A stretch of DNA of 64,000 nt from Brevipalpus yothersi (Eukaryota; Arthropoda; Arachnida; Trombidiformes; Tenuipalpidae): NCBI GenBank assembly GCA_003956705.1, contig QZCP01000100.1:103112-167111 (forward strand), read 5' to 3'. The notes under the pieces were generated by a model that saw nothing but the letters and a program-made list of their open reading frames with translations, did no database searches and was not told the origin of the DNA. The position numbers and the translations under genes were made by a program. Each line of letters starts with the position of its first letter. The first letter of the stretch is position 1. Below, piece after piece: positions 35,101-47,597 of this stretch.

Positions 35101-35262
35101 GGCTTCTTTGGGATCACAATTGGTACCACCACCAACACCAGTTCCCACATGATGTTGGTGTTGATTGTTCATGTCTGAATTTCGAATGGGTATCTTTGAA
35201 CCTGGTGCTCCGGGCATATGGTTACTTGGTCCTTCTCGAGGGACTGAATTGAGCTCAGCCAT
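17297..35262 (-). CDS. TOGARAM1: TOGARAM1 / crescerin, TOG-array microtubule regulator, 11 coding exons
   Basis: TOGARAM1 (crescerin, CHE-12) binds tubulin through TOG domains and controls the length and stability of ciliary microtubules. The exons, in transcript order, are 35262-32938, 31793-31425, 28641-28554, 28362-28285, 23118-22182, 20716-20583, 19505-18704, 18413-18221, 17936-17788, 17685-17406 and 17323-17297. All are in phase and give 1793 residues. TOG1 is at about 80-298. A poly-Q/Ser linker follows, then TOG2 at about 549-775, which runs into ARLARRDLPRC. A long disordered middle, with a Gly run in exon 5, leads to one C-terminal TOG at about 1555-1793. That TOG contains VSLVDEVKNLRSSVSRSAI, GENASFIREDCERA and HTRYYGRKIFSILM, which closely match the last TOG of vertebrate TOGARAM1. 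The final 27-bp exon encodes GIGERPAD. Least certain is the acceptor at 19505. CLASP was considered, but the C-terminal match is to TOGARAM1. Confidence 0.92.
19506..20582 (-). other. TOGARAM1 intron, 19.5-20.6 kb
   Basis: AT-rich intron with short CT tracts. The frame upstream of the chosen acceptor at 19505 stays open into it, so the exon edge could lie further upstream if another AG in the right phase is used. I found none that fits. Confidence 0.5.
20717..22181 (-). other. TOGARAM1 intron, 20.7-22.2 kb
   Basis: AT-rich intron with no recognisable exon. I looked here for the missing third TOG domain and saw no helical HEAT-like frame. Confidence 0.5.
23119..28284 (-). other. Large TOGARAM1 intron with (GA)n block
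   Basis: This 5.2-kb intron has scattered dinucleotide tracts and a 70-bp (GA)n block at 27224-27295. The flanking exons join in phase 1 without it, and no splice-bounded recognisable exon was seen. Confidence 0.6.
27224..27295. repeat. (GA)n microsatellite
   Basis: About 72 bp of perfect GA repeat in a TOGARAM1 intron. In the transcript it reads as a (CU)n tract. Confidence 0.95.
28642..31424 (-). other. TOGARAM1 intron with (TC)n block
   Basis: A 2.8-kb intron with a (TC)n array at 29122-29171 and AC-rich patches near 29600. No exon is supported. Confidence 0.6.
29122..29171. repeat. (TC)n microsatellite
   Basis: About 50 bp of CT repeat. Its orientation is opposite to most long arrays in the minus-strand genes. 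Confidence 0.95.
31794..32937 (-). other. TOGARAM1 intron 1
   Basis: This 1.1-kb AT-rich intron joins the TOG2 end (LLNAVQ) to ARLARRDL in phase 0. No other content is recognised. Confidence 0.7.
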
Positions 35263-38200
35263 AAGAATCGGTTGTTAAGACCATTTCAACATTGTAGTGA
35301 AGCGAATTGAGTGCAATGGTAGTTGATATGATGAATGAATCAACGAAAAACAACCAAGAAAATAGAATGAAAGAGTAAATTGAATCAACAACAAAAACAA
35401 CAAAATCAAGAGAGAGAGAGAGAGACCAATAGCAAACTTGGCCAAGGAACAATCAACCAAAAAGAATGGTAAAAGAAAAAAATCAACCCAAACACATGGG
35501 GAATCAAAGTATATAGATGTTCAGCCAGTTGATTATGATGTGTTCATCTTACTTATTCTCTCTTTCTCTTATTTCTTTTGAAATTCTTTTCGCTCAATAT
35601 TCTCGGAAAGAAAGAGACTGGAAGAAGATTCGATGATGTAGAAGAAGAAGTAAGATGATAAGAAACGGACACTTGATCAATATACTGTTGATTGTATCAG
35701 TCTATTCAGGAAATCAATTCGTTATTTCACTTGAGATGGCACATGAAAATGGTCACTAATGAGGTGTATGTGTGTGTGTGTGCAAGGTGAATGGAAAGAC
35801 TTTTTCCCGAAATTTTGTTATAATATATACACTAGCTTGAAAAAAGTGTCCAGTATATGTATACAATCATGTGTGTGTATGTATGTGCGATGTTACTCTT
35901 GTGGTCGGTAGCATATCGAGACCGAAAGTAAACTTCTCTACTGTTTTCGAATCATTCCACTCATTTCGCTCTATTTAGGTTCATGATTATAGTTACATTG
36001 GTTTCGATACCATGGAAACTCTCTATGGAGAAGAAAAAAAAGTGGGCTCTCATTGTAAGGGGTGGAAAGGGGCTTGAAGCAGAGTGGAGAAGGTAGTAAA
36101 AAAAAGTAGGAAGTGATAGTTGAAAAGAAGAATGTGATAAAGAGAGAGAGAGAGAGAGAGACAATCATCAAGACATGGCCACTGGTCAATCGATGTTGAA
36201 CCCTGTGCGTGTGTGTCCATTTATTATCTTATTGAGAAAGTTTTCAGGATATTTTGCACTATCAGCCATCGGTGTTCCATTCCTTGAACAATTTTCGAAC
36301 AGAGTGCCGATGTTAGGTTTGAATTATTCATATATGCCCGAGTCGAGAGCTGATCATTACTGAGAGATTCTTGATTCTTATCTTTTGAGCCGATTAATAT
36401 GGATGATTTTGTGGTATTTTTCGAAAATCATCCAATTTCTTGTTGATTGTACTCCATGAAACAGATTTTCCGGTGACTTAGGGATTTAAGGACCAGAATT
36501 ATCAAATTTGGATACTATCTCCAAGTGTAGGTGGAAGCTGATCAAACATTGTGAACGAGCTTATATTATCAAGGTGAAGAAGGCAAAGGGAGAGAGAAAG
36601 AGAAAGATGTTCCGCATGATGAATGGAATTCTCAGAAAATTGTCCGATAAGCCAAGAATTTTTTCTTATTTATGAGCTAATACAAACCCATGCGTAAGAT
36701 AGTGGATACACTTTATTGTGCTCTCTTGGGTCTAGTTTTTCTTATTCATTGATTTTATCTCTTCGCGACAGAGAGTCAAGGTTCTCACCTATATATCTTA
36801 CCTTTATACGAGTCACTATTTCTCAGAACACATCATCAAGGTGAATGAGTTCATCAAGAAGGAATAACCGTGTATAACGGTAGCTACACGTGGGCAATAC
36901 TAATCAGATTATTTACAAAGATAGAGCAAGTAAGAAGAAGAAAAATCACACGAATTGAGAAGAAGATATTTTTATCCACCAAGAAAGAGAATAAGAGAGA
37001 GAGAGAGAGAGAATGAGAGATTTGTCAGAGAGTGTATGTGTATTGATAAAATATTCATTCAAAACTATAAATTTTTTCTTCCATGGAATACATTAATTTC
37101 TATTCGAAAGGACATGGGCAAACTTTACATATATAATAACAGGCGAAGATGAAAAGATGCTACATGAGTGCATATGTATGTGGTGTGTTATATATGTATA
37201 TTTATGTATGGAGCAAAAAAAAGAGGAGACATAAGAAGAAGGTCGATGATGAATGAATTTTTTTTACATTGATGAGGAGAAGAGAGATAGAGATAGAAGG
37301 AATCCAATTTCAAATTGGATTTTCTACATAATAATGATGATCATCACATAAAATTTTCTAATTCAAATTTTTTCGATAGATGCATCATCTTTTTAGAAAA
37401 GAGAACGATATTCCAATCGTTAGGCTTAGAAAGAAGGTGTGATGAGGAAAAAATACTGTTTCTTCTCTCACTCATATCATGTTTGATGGAATGCAATTAG
37501 AGAGAGAGAGAGAGAGAGAAAGAGGATCAATGATTGGTATGTGTTTGTGTTTCATAATCAGAAATACGAAATGGGAACACTTATATTTTTGAACTGGGAA
37601 TTTTCTTCTGCTATTTGTAGAAAGAGAGGAAAGAGAGGAAAGAGAGGAAAGAAAGAATTCTTCATGGAATGCTCATTATGTAAATTCAACTAGTGTATAT
37701 ACTATTATATGATTATTATTTACAATCGATGTATTCACTGGATATATCAGTTCAAAGAACTTATCAACATCATCCTGAACATTAGTTTATTATTATTATT
37801 ACACATTCATTGACTTACGATTTTGAATCGGGATGTGATTGCATTCTGTATTCTTTGATTCCTTGTACAGTTCTCTTCTTTCATCACATTTCGGATGAGT
37901 ATTGAACTTGAAGACAATCTTTTCATTCTCATTATTGTGTAAAATCATCTCAGCATGTAAGAGAGGGATGTATGTATTGCGGAATCTTAGTAAGTGATAT
38001 ATTCAAAAGAATAACAAATTGAAAGATTCAAGGGTATTGTGTGTGACAACAGTTTGTGGTGTGAACAAATACTATGCATTGAGCGGACAAGTTTTGTATG
38101 CATTTTTTGTCTCTGGAAAAATGAATTCAAAGCCTTAGATTTGACCAGATTCAGATGGATCATTTTCTTTCGAAGTGTGGACGATAAACATTGATATGGG

Positions 38201-38559
38201 ACAGTAAGGAATGGTTTTTTACATCATCGTTTGAGACACAGAGAAGAAAAAAATTCTGTTGAAAAAAACGTATCAAAAAATCATCGGGATAGAACACATA
38301 TGTGAACACAGTTCTGGAACTTTGTCTAATTGAATGTAAGGAGCAACTTGAATATTATATCCTTTCGTTAATCATTTTCCAGGATTTCAGATGATAGTTA
38401 CCACACGTTGATCACAATCAAAACCTGGTGATCAAATAAATGCTCTTCTGGAAAAGAAAATATTCGAGTATGTACACAGCAAAAAATGCTGGCAATATGA
38501 ACATAAAATGCTAACATCACCAAAAGGGAAAGAGAGAGAATGTTAACCATGAAAATAAT
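35263..38559. other. Intergenic region, TOGARAM1 5' side to PLC-beta 3' end
   Basis: It must contain the TOGARAM1 promoter and 5' UTR and the PLC-beta 3' UTR. Visible features are short GA tracts (35408, 36141, 37500), a CT-rich block in the minus sense near 35960-36160, and a tandem GGAAAGA-type run at 37621-37651. No clear minus-strand AATAAA close to the PLC stop was found, and no gene is supported. Confidence 0.5.
37621..37651. repeat. Short purine minisatellite, unit about 10 bp
   Basis: Three near-perfect tandem copies of an AAAGAGAGG-type unit lie in the region between PLC-beta and TOGARAM1. Confidence 0.7.
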
Positions 38560-41500
38560 CTAAATATTTGGACCAGAAGCAGAGCTCGATGAAGATGATC
38601 GAGTAAGGTTGGGCATGAACATGGATGAATTGGCTTGAAATTCTGATGATAATTTTTCACACTTCTCAGCATACTCTTTACGAAGTTTTTCACGATTATT
38701 GGTATGATCTTTTTCCAATTCTTTACGTATATCATCATGTCTCGCCTGTAATTCCGATTTACGCTGTTCCAATAGATTGCCAAGTCTTTGGCGTTCCTTG
38801 ACCGCTTGATCCACAAGGCGTACTTGCAATTCCCGCTTGATACGAGAAAATTCATTTTTATCTTTATAACGTTTATTCAAATTTTCAAGATCTCCCTTAA
38901 TTTGAGCTTCCTCCTTCTTCTTCAAGCTGGCAACCTCTTTGTCGTGTAAACCTTGTAAATACTGTAACTGGGCGGATTGTGATGACTGCATAGCTGTCTC
39001 AAGAGCTGCATAATATTTGTCTTGATATCTTTCCATTAATTCACGTTCATCATCATAATGTTTCAATAATAATGATTTCATTGATTGTGAATACGATTTG
39101 TGTAATTCTTGCAATTTACTTTGCGCCTCTGGACTCGAGTGTTGTATGTCCACTTCACTTTGACGCTTCATCAGATTCCTAGGTAAAGATGGAACAGAAG
39201 AGACAAGAAACTGCAAACTTTGTCGTCGAGTCTTGTTGATCACATTTGTGGCCGCAACAAGTGGCATTCGTGATGCAAAAGTGGAGGAAAAGGAAGTGGT
39301 AGTAGTAGTTGGAGTAGTAGTAGAAGAGGAAGCGGAAGTAGTGGTATTGTTATTGGAAGAAGTACAGGAAAGTGGAGTGGGTGAGGAAGATGTGGATGTT
39401 TGACTAGTGTTGGTAGGATTAGATGAAGAGGAAGATGATGAAGATGGTCCATCACTGGTGATGATAGTATGGAAATGATTTGATTTGTGATTGTTTTTGA
39501 CAATCAAAATGATGTTAATTAGGTTGATTAGTTGGGTGTGAGAAATAGAGAAGGAAGTTGAGGTATGATGTATGGATGATAATTTTTTTTTACAACAACA
39601 TCATCATCATGAAAAATTGGCATCATATTGTCAATGAAAAAAACGACAGGAATCAACCAGAATCAAGGATCACAAGGAGCATATCACAAATATGGGAAGT
39701 AAAGGATTACACATCACGAAACAACACCACGAATTAAGATTATTAATGTGTTAATGTACAGGTTATTGATTATCATTGTTATTTGGTAGGATCAACACCA
39801 CAACAGCAATCATCATCAGGAGGGTATTTTTTCGGGCAGGTTAATCATCATCCATGGAACAGGTAAATTAGTTTCGTCAGTTAAATGTGAGCAGGAATAC
39901 AGTCGATAGACAGTTCACAAAATCGAAGAAGAATAAGATGTATCCAATAAGAGATCGATGAGATAGGAAATGGAAAAGAGAGAGAGGAAAAGAAGAACAT
40001 TCTATGAGGATAAATATGAAAAATTTGACACTGGAAACATCAATATGAGAGTGGAAATTATTATCTGAAATCATAAAATGATCTGGTGGCATGAAAGGAT
40101 CAGACTAAGTAACGATTTGCAGGGAAGAAAGTATATATATGTGAATCAGCATGGAGAGGTATATGAATGTTATAGTTGCGAAAACATTATCATCATGAAA
40201 AAGCGGGAAAAAGAGGACCATAAAAACAAAATTCCAGACAATGGAAAGTATTCCGAGCAACGGATATAGTGATGCTTAAACTGATGACCAAATATTGCCA
40301 ATAAAAGCTGATACAAAAGGGCAAGAGAAGCATGAGAATGACCAAAAAGAAAGAAAATAGAGGATAGAAAAAAGTGATAGGAAAAAGCAAGCATGCACAA
40401 AGAGAATCTTGGTCATGATATATATTTGTGTGTGTAATTTCTTTTGCTGGAACAATTTCCTTGATGATTATTTCCCTCATCGAGTCCATAATAGCTGATA
40501 TTCTCATCATAGATGGCAAATTTTTGAGGCTTTTCACTCTTACATTAGGCTGTACTGTTCATCGTGCTATACCTGGGAACCTTCAATATCGGAGAATCGA
40601 CTGAAAATACTTGATTTAAGTGGTGTGAAATAAAATTTGTTGAGCATTACAGCAAAATTTTGACTCAGCTTTTTCAATCATGAGCTTATCAGAGTTCGCT
40701 TGATGATACAAGCTGATGTAAGCTTGATGAGAGTATTCAGGATCTTCTAGGTGAGAGTACTTGGATGCTAGTATTGTTGAGCTATTCTCTAGCTTCCAGA
40801 AAATGTTATTAAGAGGTAATGTTGATTAAGAACGATATTTCAAGAAAGAAAGAAAGAGAAAAGAACTGATTTAATGAGGAATGTGAAGTAATAAGGGAAA
40901 TTAAGGAAACTTCATGGTTGATGGGAAGAAATATTTGTTCATATCAAGAATACTATCTTACTGTCTTTTTGTTGTCTCTACACTCTGACAACCCATATTT
41001 GAGAATCTCAGGAGAACAATGATCATCAATTGTGATTCTTCATGATGTCTCTGCTTCATTTTGGAAAGAATCTCGAGTAGTGGAATCAAAGGGAACACAG
41101 TCATATGACAAGTTTCATTCACATCTCTCTTCAACTTATGAAGAGAAAGTGAATCATAACATATATTCTCAAGTTGGCCAACATAGAGATTGCAAGAAGG
41201 TTGACATGAGAGTAGACATAGTGAATAGAGAGCCACTTCATTTTGATCTGCTCAAGGAAAAATCTGGAGCATTTTTAGATCTTCATTCTTCTCATATTTC
41301 CAACATCACACACACACAGACACACATACTCAAAGACACACAACATTTCTTCAATAATATCTAAGATGCTTCATTTTGAATTATCTTTTTCGATTCTTTC
41401 TTTTTTTCCTATCTACTAGACACACAAATAGATATAGATATATATATTAAATTGGGAACTTATACTCTTCAAAATCTGGATCCCCTCCTTCCGATAGACA

Positions 41501-44500
41501 AGCATGAATGGGTTAGAGAGATGAAGAAAATAAGGAAAAAGAAGATGGAAAAAAAGCGGATATGATGTCTGGGAATCAATGAGAGAGAGAAGTGTGTATG
41601 ACGTAGGGGAATGTCAGAATTTAGGAAACGATCGATCGAAATTCTCTTTATATTTATGAAAAAAAGTGGCATTTGAAATAGATATCCAGAAATAATCTTC
41701 CACAAAAAGAAAATTTTTCTTCAAAAAACGATTCCAAGAGTGTCCTTTTAAATTGAGAACACCAACAACAATAACAACAACAACACGAACCTCAAGTTGG
41801 TTCAGGAAAATTTCATGTCTAATAAAGTAAGGAATGGCATCGGATAACCTGATATCATTTCTTTCAAAGAAGTATCTGGGGAAGAGAATATCAGCCAAAG
41901 AATGAAGAGAATTTGGAAGAACATGAGAAGAATTGTAAGGAGAGAAAAAATGAGATAATATTAAGAGAACATAAGAGATGAATAAGAGTTTATGAATTGA
42001 GCCCATTGATCAGATTTCAACAGAGAGTAGAAAAGAAGAAGTAAGATAACATTCAATTTTGAGATGAAAAATCACTAGAATTTGAGGAAAAGATTTGAGT
42101 AAGAATTCTATCAATTTGTTCCAAAGTATTCTCAAGCATCGAAGAAAATGAGATGAAGAATGGTTCTAGGGGAAGTACCAAAAAAATGTTTCAATCAGTA
42201 CTTATTGCCAACTTTTAGTTATTTTTTGATGCTGCTCCGCAAAACATTATGAGAGTACAATTCAATCTACTATCAATAACACTCATTCACCTCGTAAGTA
42301 AAGTAGAGTTATTTTCTCAACAAGCTGCTCTCTAAGATTCATGGAATAGACATTATCTTGGACCAAAAAAAGTATGAAAAAAAGAGAAAATTCTAATGGA
42401 GAAGAAAATTTTCCACATAAGGAATGAGTTAAAAGAAGATAGTGACAAACAATTAAATTTTCCCATGAACAGACAGAGTACAGTTCTATTCGTATAAGGA
42501 AAAAAGTCAAATCGGAGAAAGAAACAAGAAATAAAATATGACACAGAAAGTGTCACAAAAGGAATACAATTTTTTCTCCATTTTCTGAATGTCTAGAGAA
42601 AACGAAAGAGAGAGACAGAGAAAGATTGAGAAAAACTATTGCCACATAAAGGTGACTCCTAAAATTGTCATCTAAATCTAAATCGAAGATGTATATTATT
42701 GAAATTTGTGTGAATGCATGTCTCTTCTTTACATCATTTTGACTTCATTCTAAATCATGGATACTACTTTGGCGCAATCATTTCGAAACTTTGATCACCA
42801 AGTGGGATCAAGAAACGATGTATCATGCTGTATTTTAACCAGAATGGAAATAATGCATAAATCAGAATGGAGATCTTCAGCCACTAGAATTCCCACGGAC
42901 CAGAATTTATGATAATCTTGGAATAATTTTAGATTAAAATAGCTACCAGTATTTGTTGGATTGTATTCTGAAATTCTCATCTTAAAACACATTAGTATAA
43001 CATAATTCGTTCTCGAATGGAAACAATCAAGGGATATGCTGCCATCTGAATGTTCATCGATTTCGAGAGACAATATTTTCCAGTCCAAATATGCATGATA
43101 GTGAAAAAATTCATGCATGCAAAAAAAGTATAGAAAAAAACTCGACTGAACATTCACAGAACTCGACACCATCGATTTTGAGCTATCCAACAGATGGCGA
43201 CTGTTAATGGGATAAAAAAGAATATGTGAAACTTTCTTTTTAGCTCGAAGGGAATCCAGAAGAGATTGGAACCGCGGAATTCTTCGATTTAATCAGAAAA
43301 TTAATCAAGAAGAGCGAAAGAGAGGAGAAAAGAGAGAGAGAGGTAGAGAGGAGGTAAAAATATCTCGAGGTGAATAATTAAGGTGGATGTACATGTATGG
43401 TAGTATCGAGGATGGAAATTAGTGGATAACATCTCTTCACCCAAAAGCAGAATTCTTTTACAAAATATCGTAACTACAAGAACAATATAATATAAGTAAC
43501 ACAAAACTAGACACGAGAGAAAGAAAATAATATGGAAGAATAAAGAGAGATGAAGGCTTTAGTGAACAATCTGAGGCTCCATTAGTGAAATAGAGGGGAA
43601 AGAGAGAGGCCGGGATGGATCTTCAATGGTCAGAGGAAGGATGTGGAATTACATTCAACCTTGGAGAATATATATTGTTAAATGAGTACAATCAGTGTGT
43701 CAGGATAAATCGAAAAGATATGGAAGAGAGAAAGACATAAGAATGGAATAACCCTAGATTGTATGTATGTATGTGGGGATGTGATCTGTATCAGAATGCC
43801 AATATCCTTCGTCAAGATGAGAGCTTGCTCCAAAAAGCGTAACAACCATGATGGAGAGTTCAATGCTTTCATCATCCGCTTATTTTCAATACAAAATGCT
43901 TGCCAGCCAGAAACACCATTCCAGCTCACCATGCTCATTGTATTCTGTGTCGTGGAATTATGATGAGGATCGATATTTTCTCTTTTCTCTTTCTCTGTTT
44001 TTCTCTCTGTTTCTCTTTCTCTCCTGAGAGTCGAAGAAAATGATTCAAAAAGAAGGAGGATGTTCCACTGAAAATATATATATATGAGCATCAACGAAAC
44101 AAAAAACTCGGTGGGCGTCCATAGATCATTTGGAAAAGAGACTATCAAGATCACGAGTAATTTCGAAACATATCGTTGAACGTGAGCATTTGTATTTTTT
44201 TTCATTTCTCTCTCCAGATTTCTGGATGAGTATGTGCCTATGTGTCCTGCGAAAACAATCTATTTGCTCCATTGATTCGGTAACTGATTGACTGTAACCA
44301 TCATTAAGAAATAAGACAGTAAATGAGAAAGAGATTGAGAAGCGAGAGAGAGAGAGAAAGGCGAAAACAAACGATAATGACAGGCTACTGATGATGATCA
44401 ATACTATTCACTTATCAATGGTCTTTTTTCTCTCTTTTTCAGGACATAGAACAAAGAGTAACGAGTACAGAGTGCTAGTGATCCGGCCAAAAGATTCCCT

Positions 44501-45868
44501 ATCAGATCACCAATATCAATTCAATCGATTTCACTAGTGATTCTAGTTGACCCTACTTCAAGAGAAAAGAGAATGGTTCCAGTCAATTTGAAAGCAATTC
44601 CCTACACTATTCATTCACCATCAAATAATCAGAGCAAATTTTACGTATAATGTTGCTGGTAAGGCATGAAATAAGGAGAACTAAAATTAACCCTGATAAA
44701 GCCCACTAAAAAACTTTCTCCAATTCGGATCAAGATCGACACATTGTGAACATAATGACCCCAGTAACTGGAACGAATTTTGATCAAATTTACACCCTTT
44801 TGGATTGATTTTCAAAATAAGTAATTAGAATTTTGACCCTTTAATAACTTAGAAATCTGATTACATAGATCAAGAGGAATCAGAGTATCGAGATCACTAT
44901 TTGGTGAGTTCGATAGTCTAGAACACCTACAATTATCTTGATATTTTGAGAATTCTCCTCCCAGTATTTTGGCAGCTATCAGTTTGACCAATATGGTGAA
45001 ACGGTTCATTATTTTTGTTCAAGAATGGAAAATCAAAATTGATGATGCTTTGAGTCCACAAACTTGCTATACTTATCAGAAGTGGAAAATGGATTATTCC
45101 GAGACATGACATTGAACACAGGTATGTGGGCACATAACATGGATAATACCGTATTCGTATTTTATTCGAATCAATGATCTTCAAAATGAAAATGAATTTT
45201 GCACGTCACTTTCGTGCCATCCTGGATGTGGATGGAAAAGGAATAAAGGCATCACAAAGAAGAATCATCAGAGCAGCTAATTCAATAGTAGAACGTTGAT
45301 CTAACATTACCAGGCAAAAGGTCCATCTAACAAGCTGCATATATGTATATCTAACTGAACCACATGCTACACACTACTTCTACATCTACTACCTCTGCTG
45401 CCAATCAATTCTCATTTCGATGTTTGGAAGAATAAAAATACACTGCTTTCGGGTGTGCAATTGAAGATCGAAAGATGAGCCTGTGGTTTGGGTTTGAGTT
45501 TGATTCTAGAAGCTTCAATTGATGAATAGTGAGCATTAGCATCCGAAGCATTTCTCTCTTCTCACTACTACTACCTTTTGCCAACTTGACTGATCCTTTT
45601 TGGGTTGATTATTGGATTCAATGGAGGAATAGAGCAAGAGAAAAAGGCTCACAAACACACTCGGAAATCAAGCACACCCAATAGAAGTGTAGAGAGAGAA
45701 ATAAAAGCTCAGATAGAATAGAAGAGATAATTGAATAGAGAGAGAGAAAGAGAGAGGAAAAGTTGCTGTTGGATGAGAGGTAAAGCAAAACCTTCAATTT
45801 TGACTTCATCATAATCATGTTCAAGCAGGCACCCATAATGATCTGTATTGTTTATAGTGCTAAAATTT

Positions 45869-45916
<48 letters not shown>

Positions 45917-47564
45917 GAAAAAGATATACTCTTTAGGTGTATAGATGAGAGAAGTGAAAGTTATCATCATTCAGCTTGCAGTATAAAAATTCGTGGAAAA
46001 GAAGGATCAATCACTCAACTTGAATCCAAGCCTGGGAAAGTCTGTGAATATTTTTCCTCCTCTCTTGCCTATGACCTGTTTTTCTTTCTAACACAGAGTC
46101 AAGAGAATATGATTCAAGTGGAAGAGCATTCAGAAGTCTGGGGATAAAAGGTGATCAGGGACATGAAATCTTCATGAACTGATCTGAGGATGGACAGTAT
46201 CTTCAATGCATACCTTCCTTCATGGTAAAGAATTCCTCAGAGTAGTTTTTCCACATATTGGACGATTGTGATAGACTGGAAGTATCCACAATATCATGGA
46301 GTGATTTCAAAGAATGCCCACCGTCAGGTTCAAGAGTTGAAGTAAATATGTGAACCTGAGATAGATTCAGATATTTGGAAAATTGTATTAGAGAGACAGG
46401 GTAGTAGTGGTAGGAAAAATTCCTACTAGATATAAATATTTTTTCCATCTTGACAGGCTGGAATAAGACGTAGTCTTGGATGAAAGGTAAATACCTGGTT
46501 GAGTGAGGATATTTTGAGTTATACACTTCGATTGAAAACGTAATGCATTTGGATTGAAAAGATGGATTTATGGGAAAAGAAGTATTCAAAGAAATTGAAT
46601 AAACTATTTTCAGAATAGCTCAAAAAATGTCACCACTTTCTCTTTTTTTTCTAACACACACACACACTCACAGACATACTTTCCAAACGATATGTTTACC
46701 CTTGAATTGAGCGTATGGAATATATTTTCTCGCTGATTAACGATAAGGTGAAGGATAGGTTCTGGAATCTTTTTCCTTGAAGAGAAAGTATGGTGAAGAA
46801 AGAAGAGGAAGAAAAACTATTATACCTTCCACAACACACATCCAGATGGATGCTGAAGAAATTGATGAACGATTATGCATCGATAATTTTTGTGCATGAT
46901 AAAAATCTCCACAACGATAAGCTCAAATTCAGGGTATATGTGAATGCAATGTAGGTGAAACAAAACTGTCATCAACATCACAATTTGGCATGAAATCATC
47001 ATGGAAAAATTTGTACCCATGTATACCTACATAGGCATAGGCACTAGGCACATATTCAAACTTGAATGCAATATGGATGATTGACTGGTGAAATATGACA
47101 GATAAAGCTTACATTAATGTCAACCATGGGTGACTTGATCGTTAGTGAAACTAATAAATCGCTTGCTCAACCGATTCTATTGCCAGGCAAGGAATATAGA
47201 ATGAAAAAAATAACAATTTTGATGATCTGCTAAGCAGGAGATATATATGTGTGGATGTATGTATAAATAAATGATGACAGATAGAGTGGAAAAAGTTGTT
47301 ATGTCTTATATATTTATATGAATACATCTGAATGATGGAAGGAAACAGACATCAAAACTAAACATGGTGTAAATGAAAAAAGAAACGATATTCTGTTTCT
47401 CTCTCTCACACACACTTTTCTTCTAACCTATCAAACTTTTATTCAGAGACTCATGAAAATGTCCAAAATAATCTATTTCAAATACTAAAATACGGCTTCA
47501 TAATTGATTTTGTTTGCGGGCTGTATGTGTGAAAGCGAAGAGGAAATAGTGCAAAATGTGTGGA

Positions 47565-47597
<33 letters not shown>

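Noticed and set aside
32866..35262. Initial reading of the large TOG-containing gene as CLASP/Mast.
   Set aside because: The C-terminal domain (VKNLRSSVSRSAI, RYYGRKIF) and the ARLARR linker fit TOGARAM1. CLASP has a different C-terminal domain and SxIP motifs that I do not see.
42795..43190. Minus-strand frame of 131 codons in the same intron.
   Set aside because: No recognisable domain. The strand bias of the intron produces many long F/S/L-rich frames on this strand.
43678..44205. Minus-strand frame of 175 codons in the large PLC-beta intron, with a locally protein-like stretch (SWNGVSGWQAFCIENKR).
   Set aside because: No family match; the remainder is low-complexity from purine tracts, and no consistent splice frame was found.
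46214..46355. Minus-strand open segment of 142 bp bounded by an acceptor (CTCAG) and a donor (GTATGC), of good complexity.
   Set aside because: It cannot be inserted between the flanking PLC-beta exons, which both need phase 2, without hitting a stop, and it matches no known domain. Possibly a cryptic or nested-gene exon, but unsupported.
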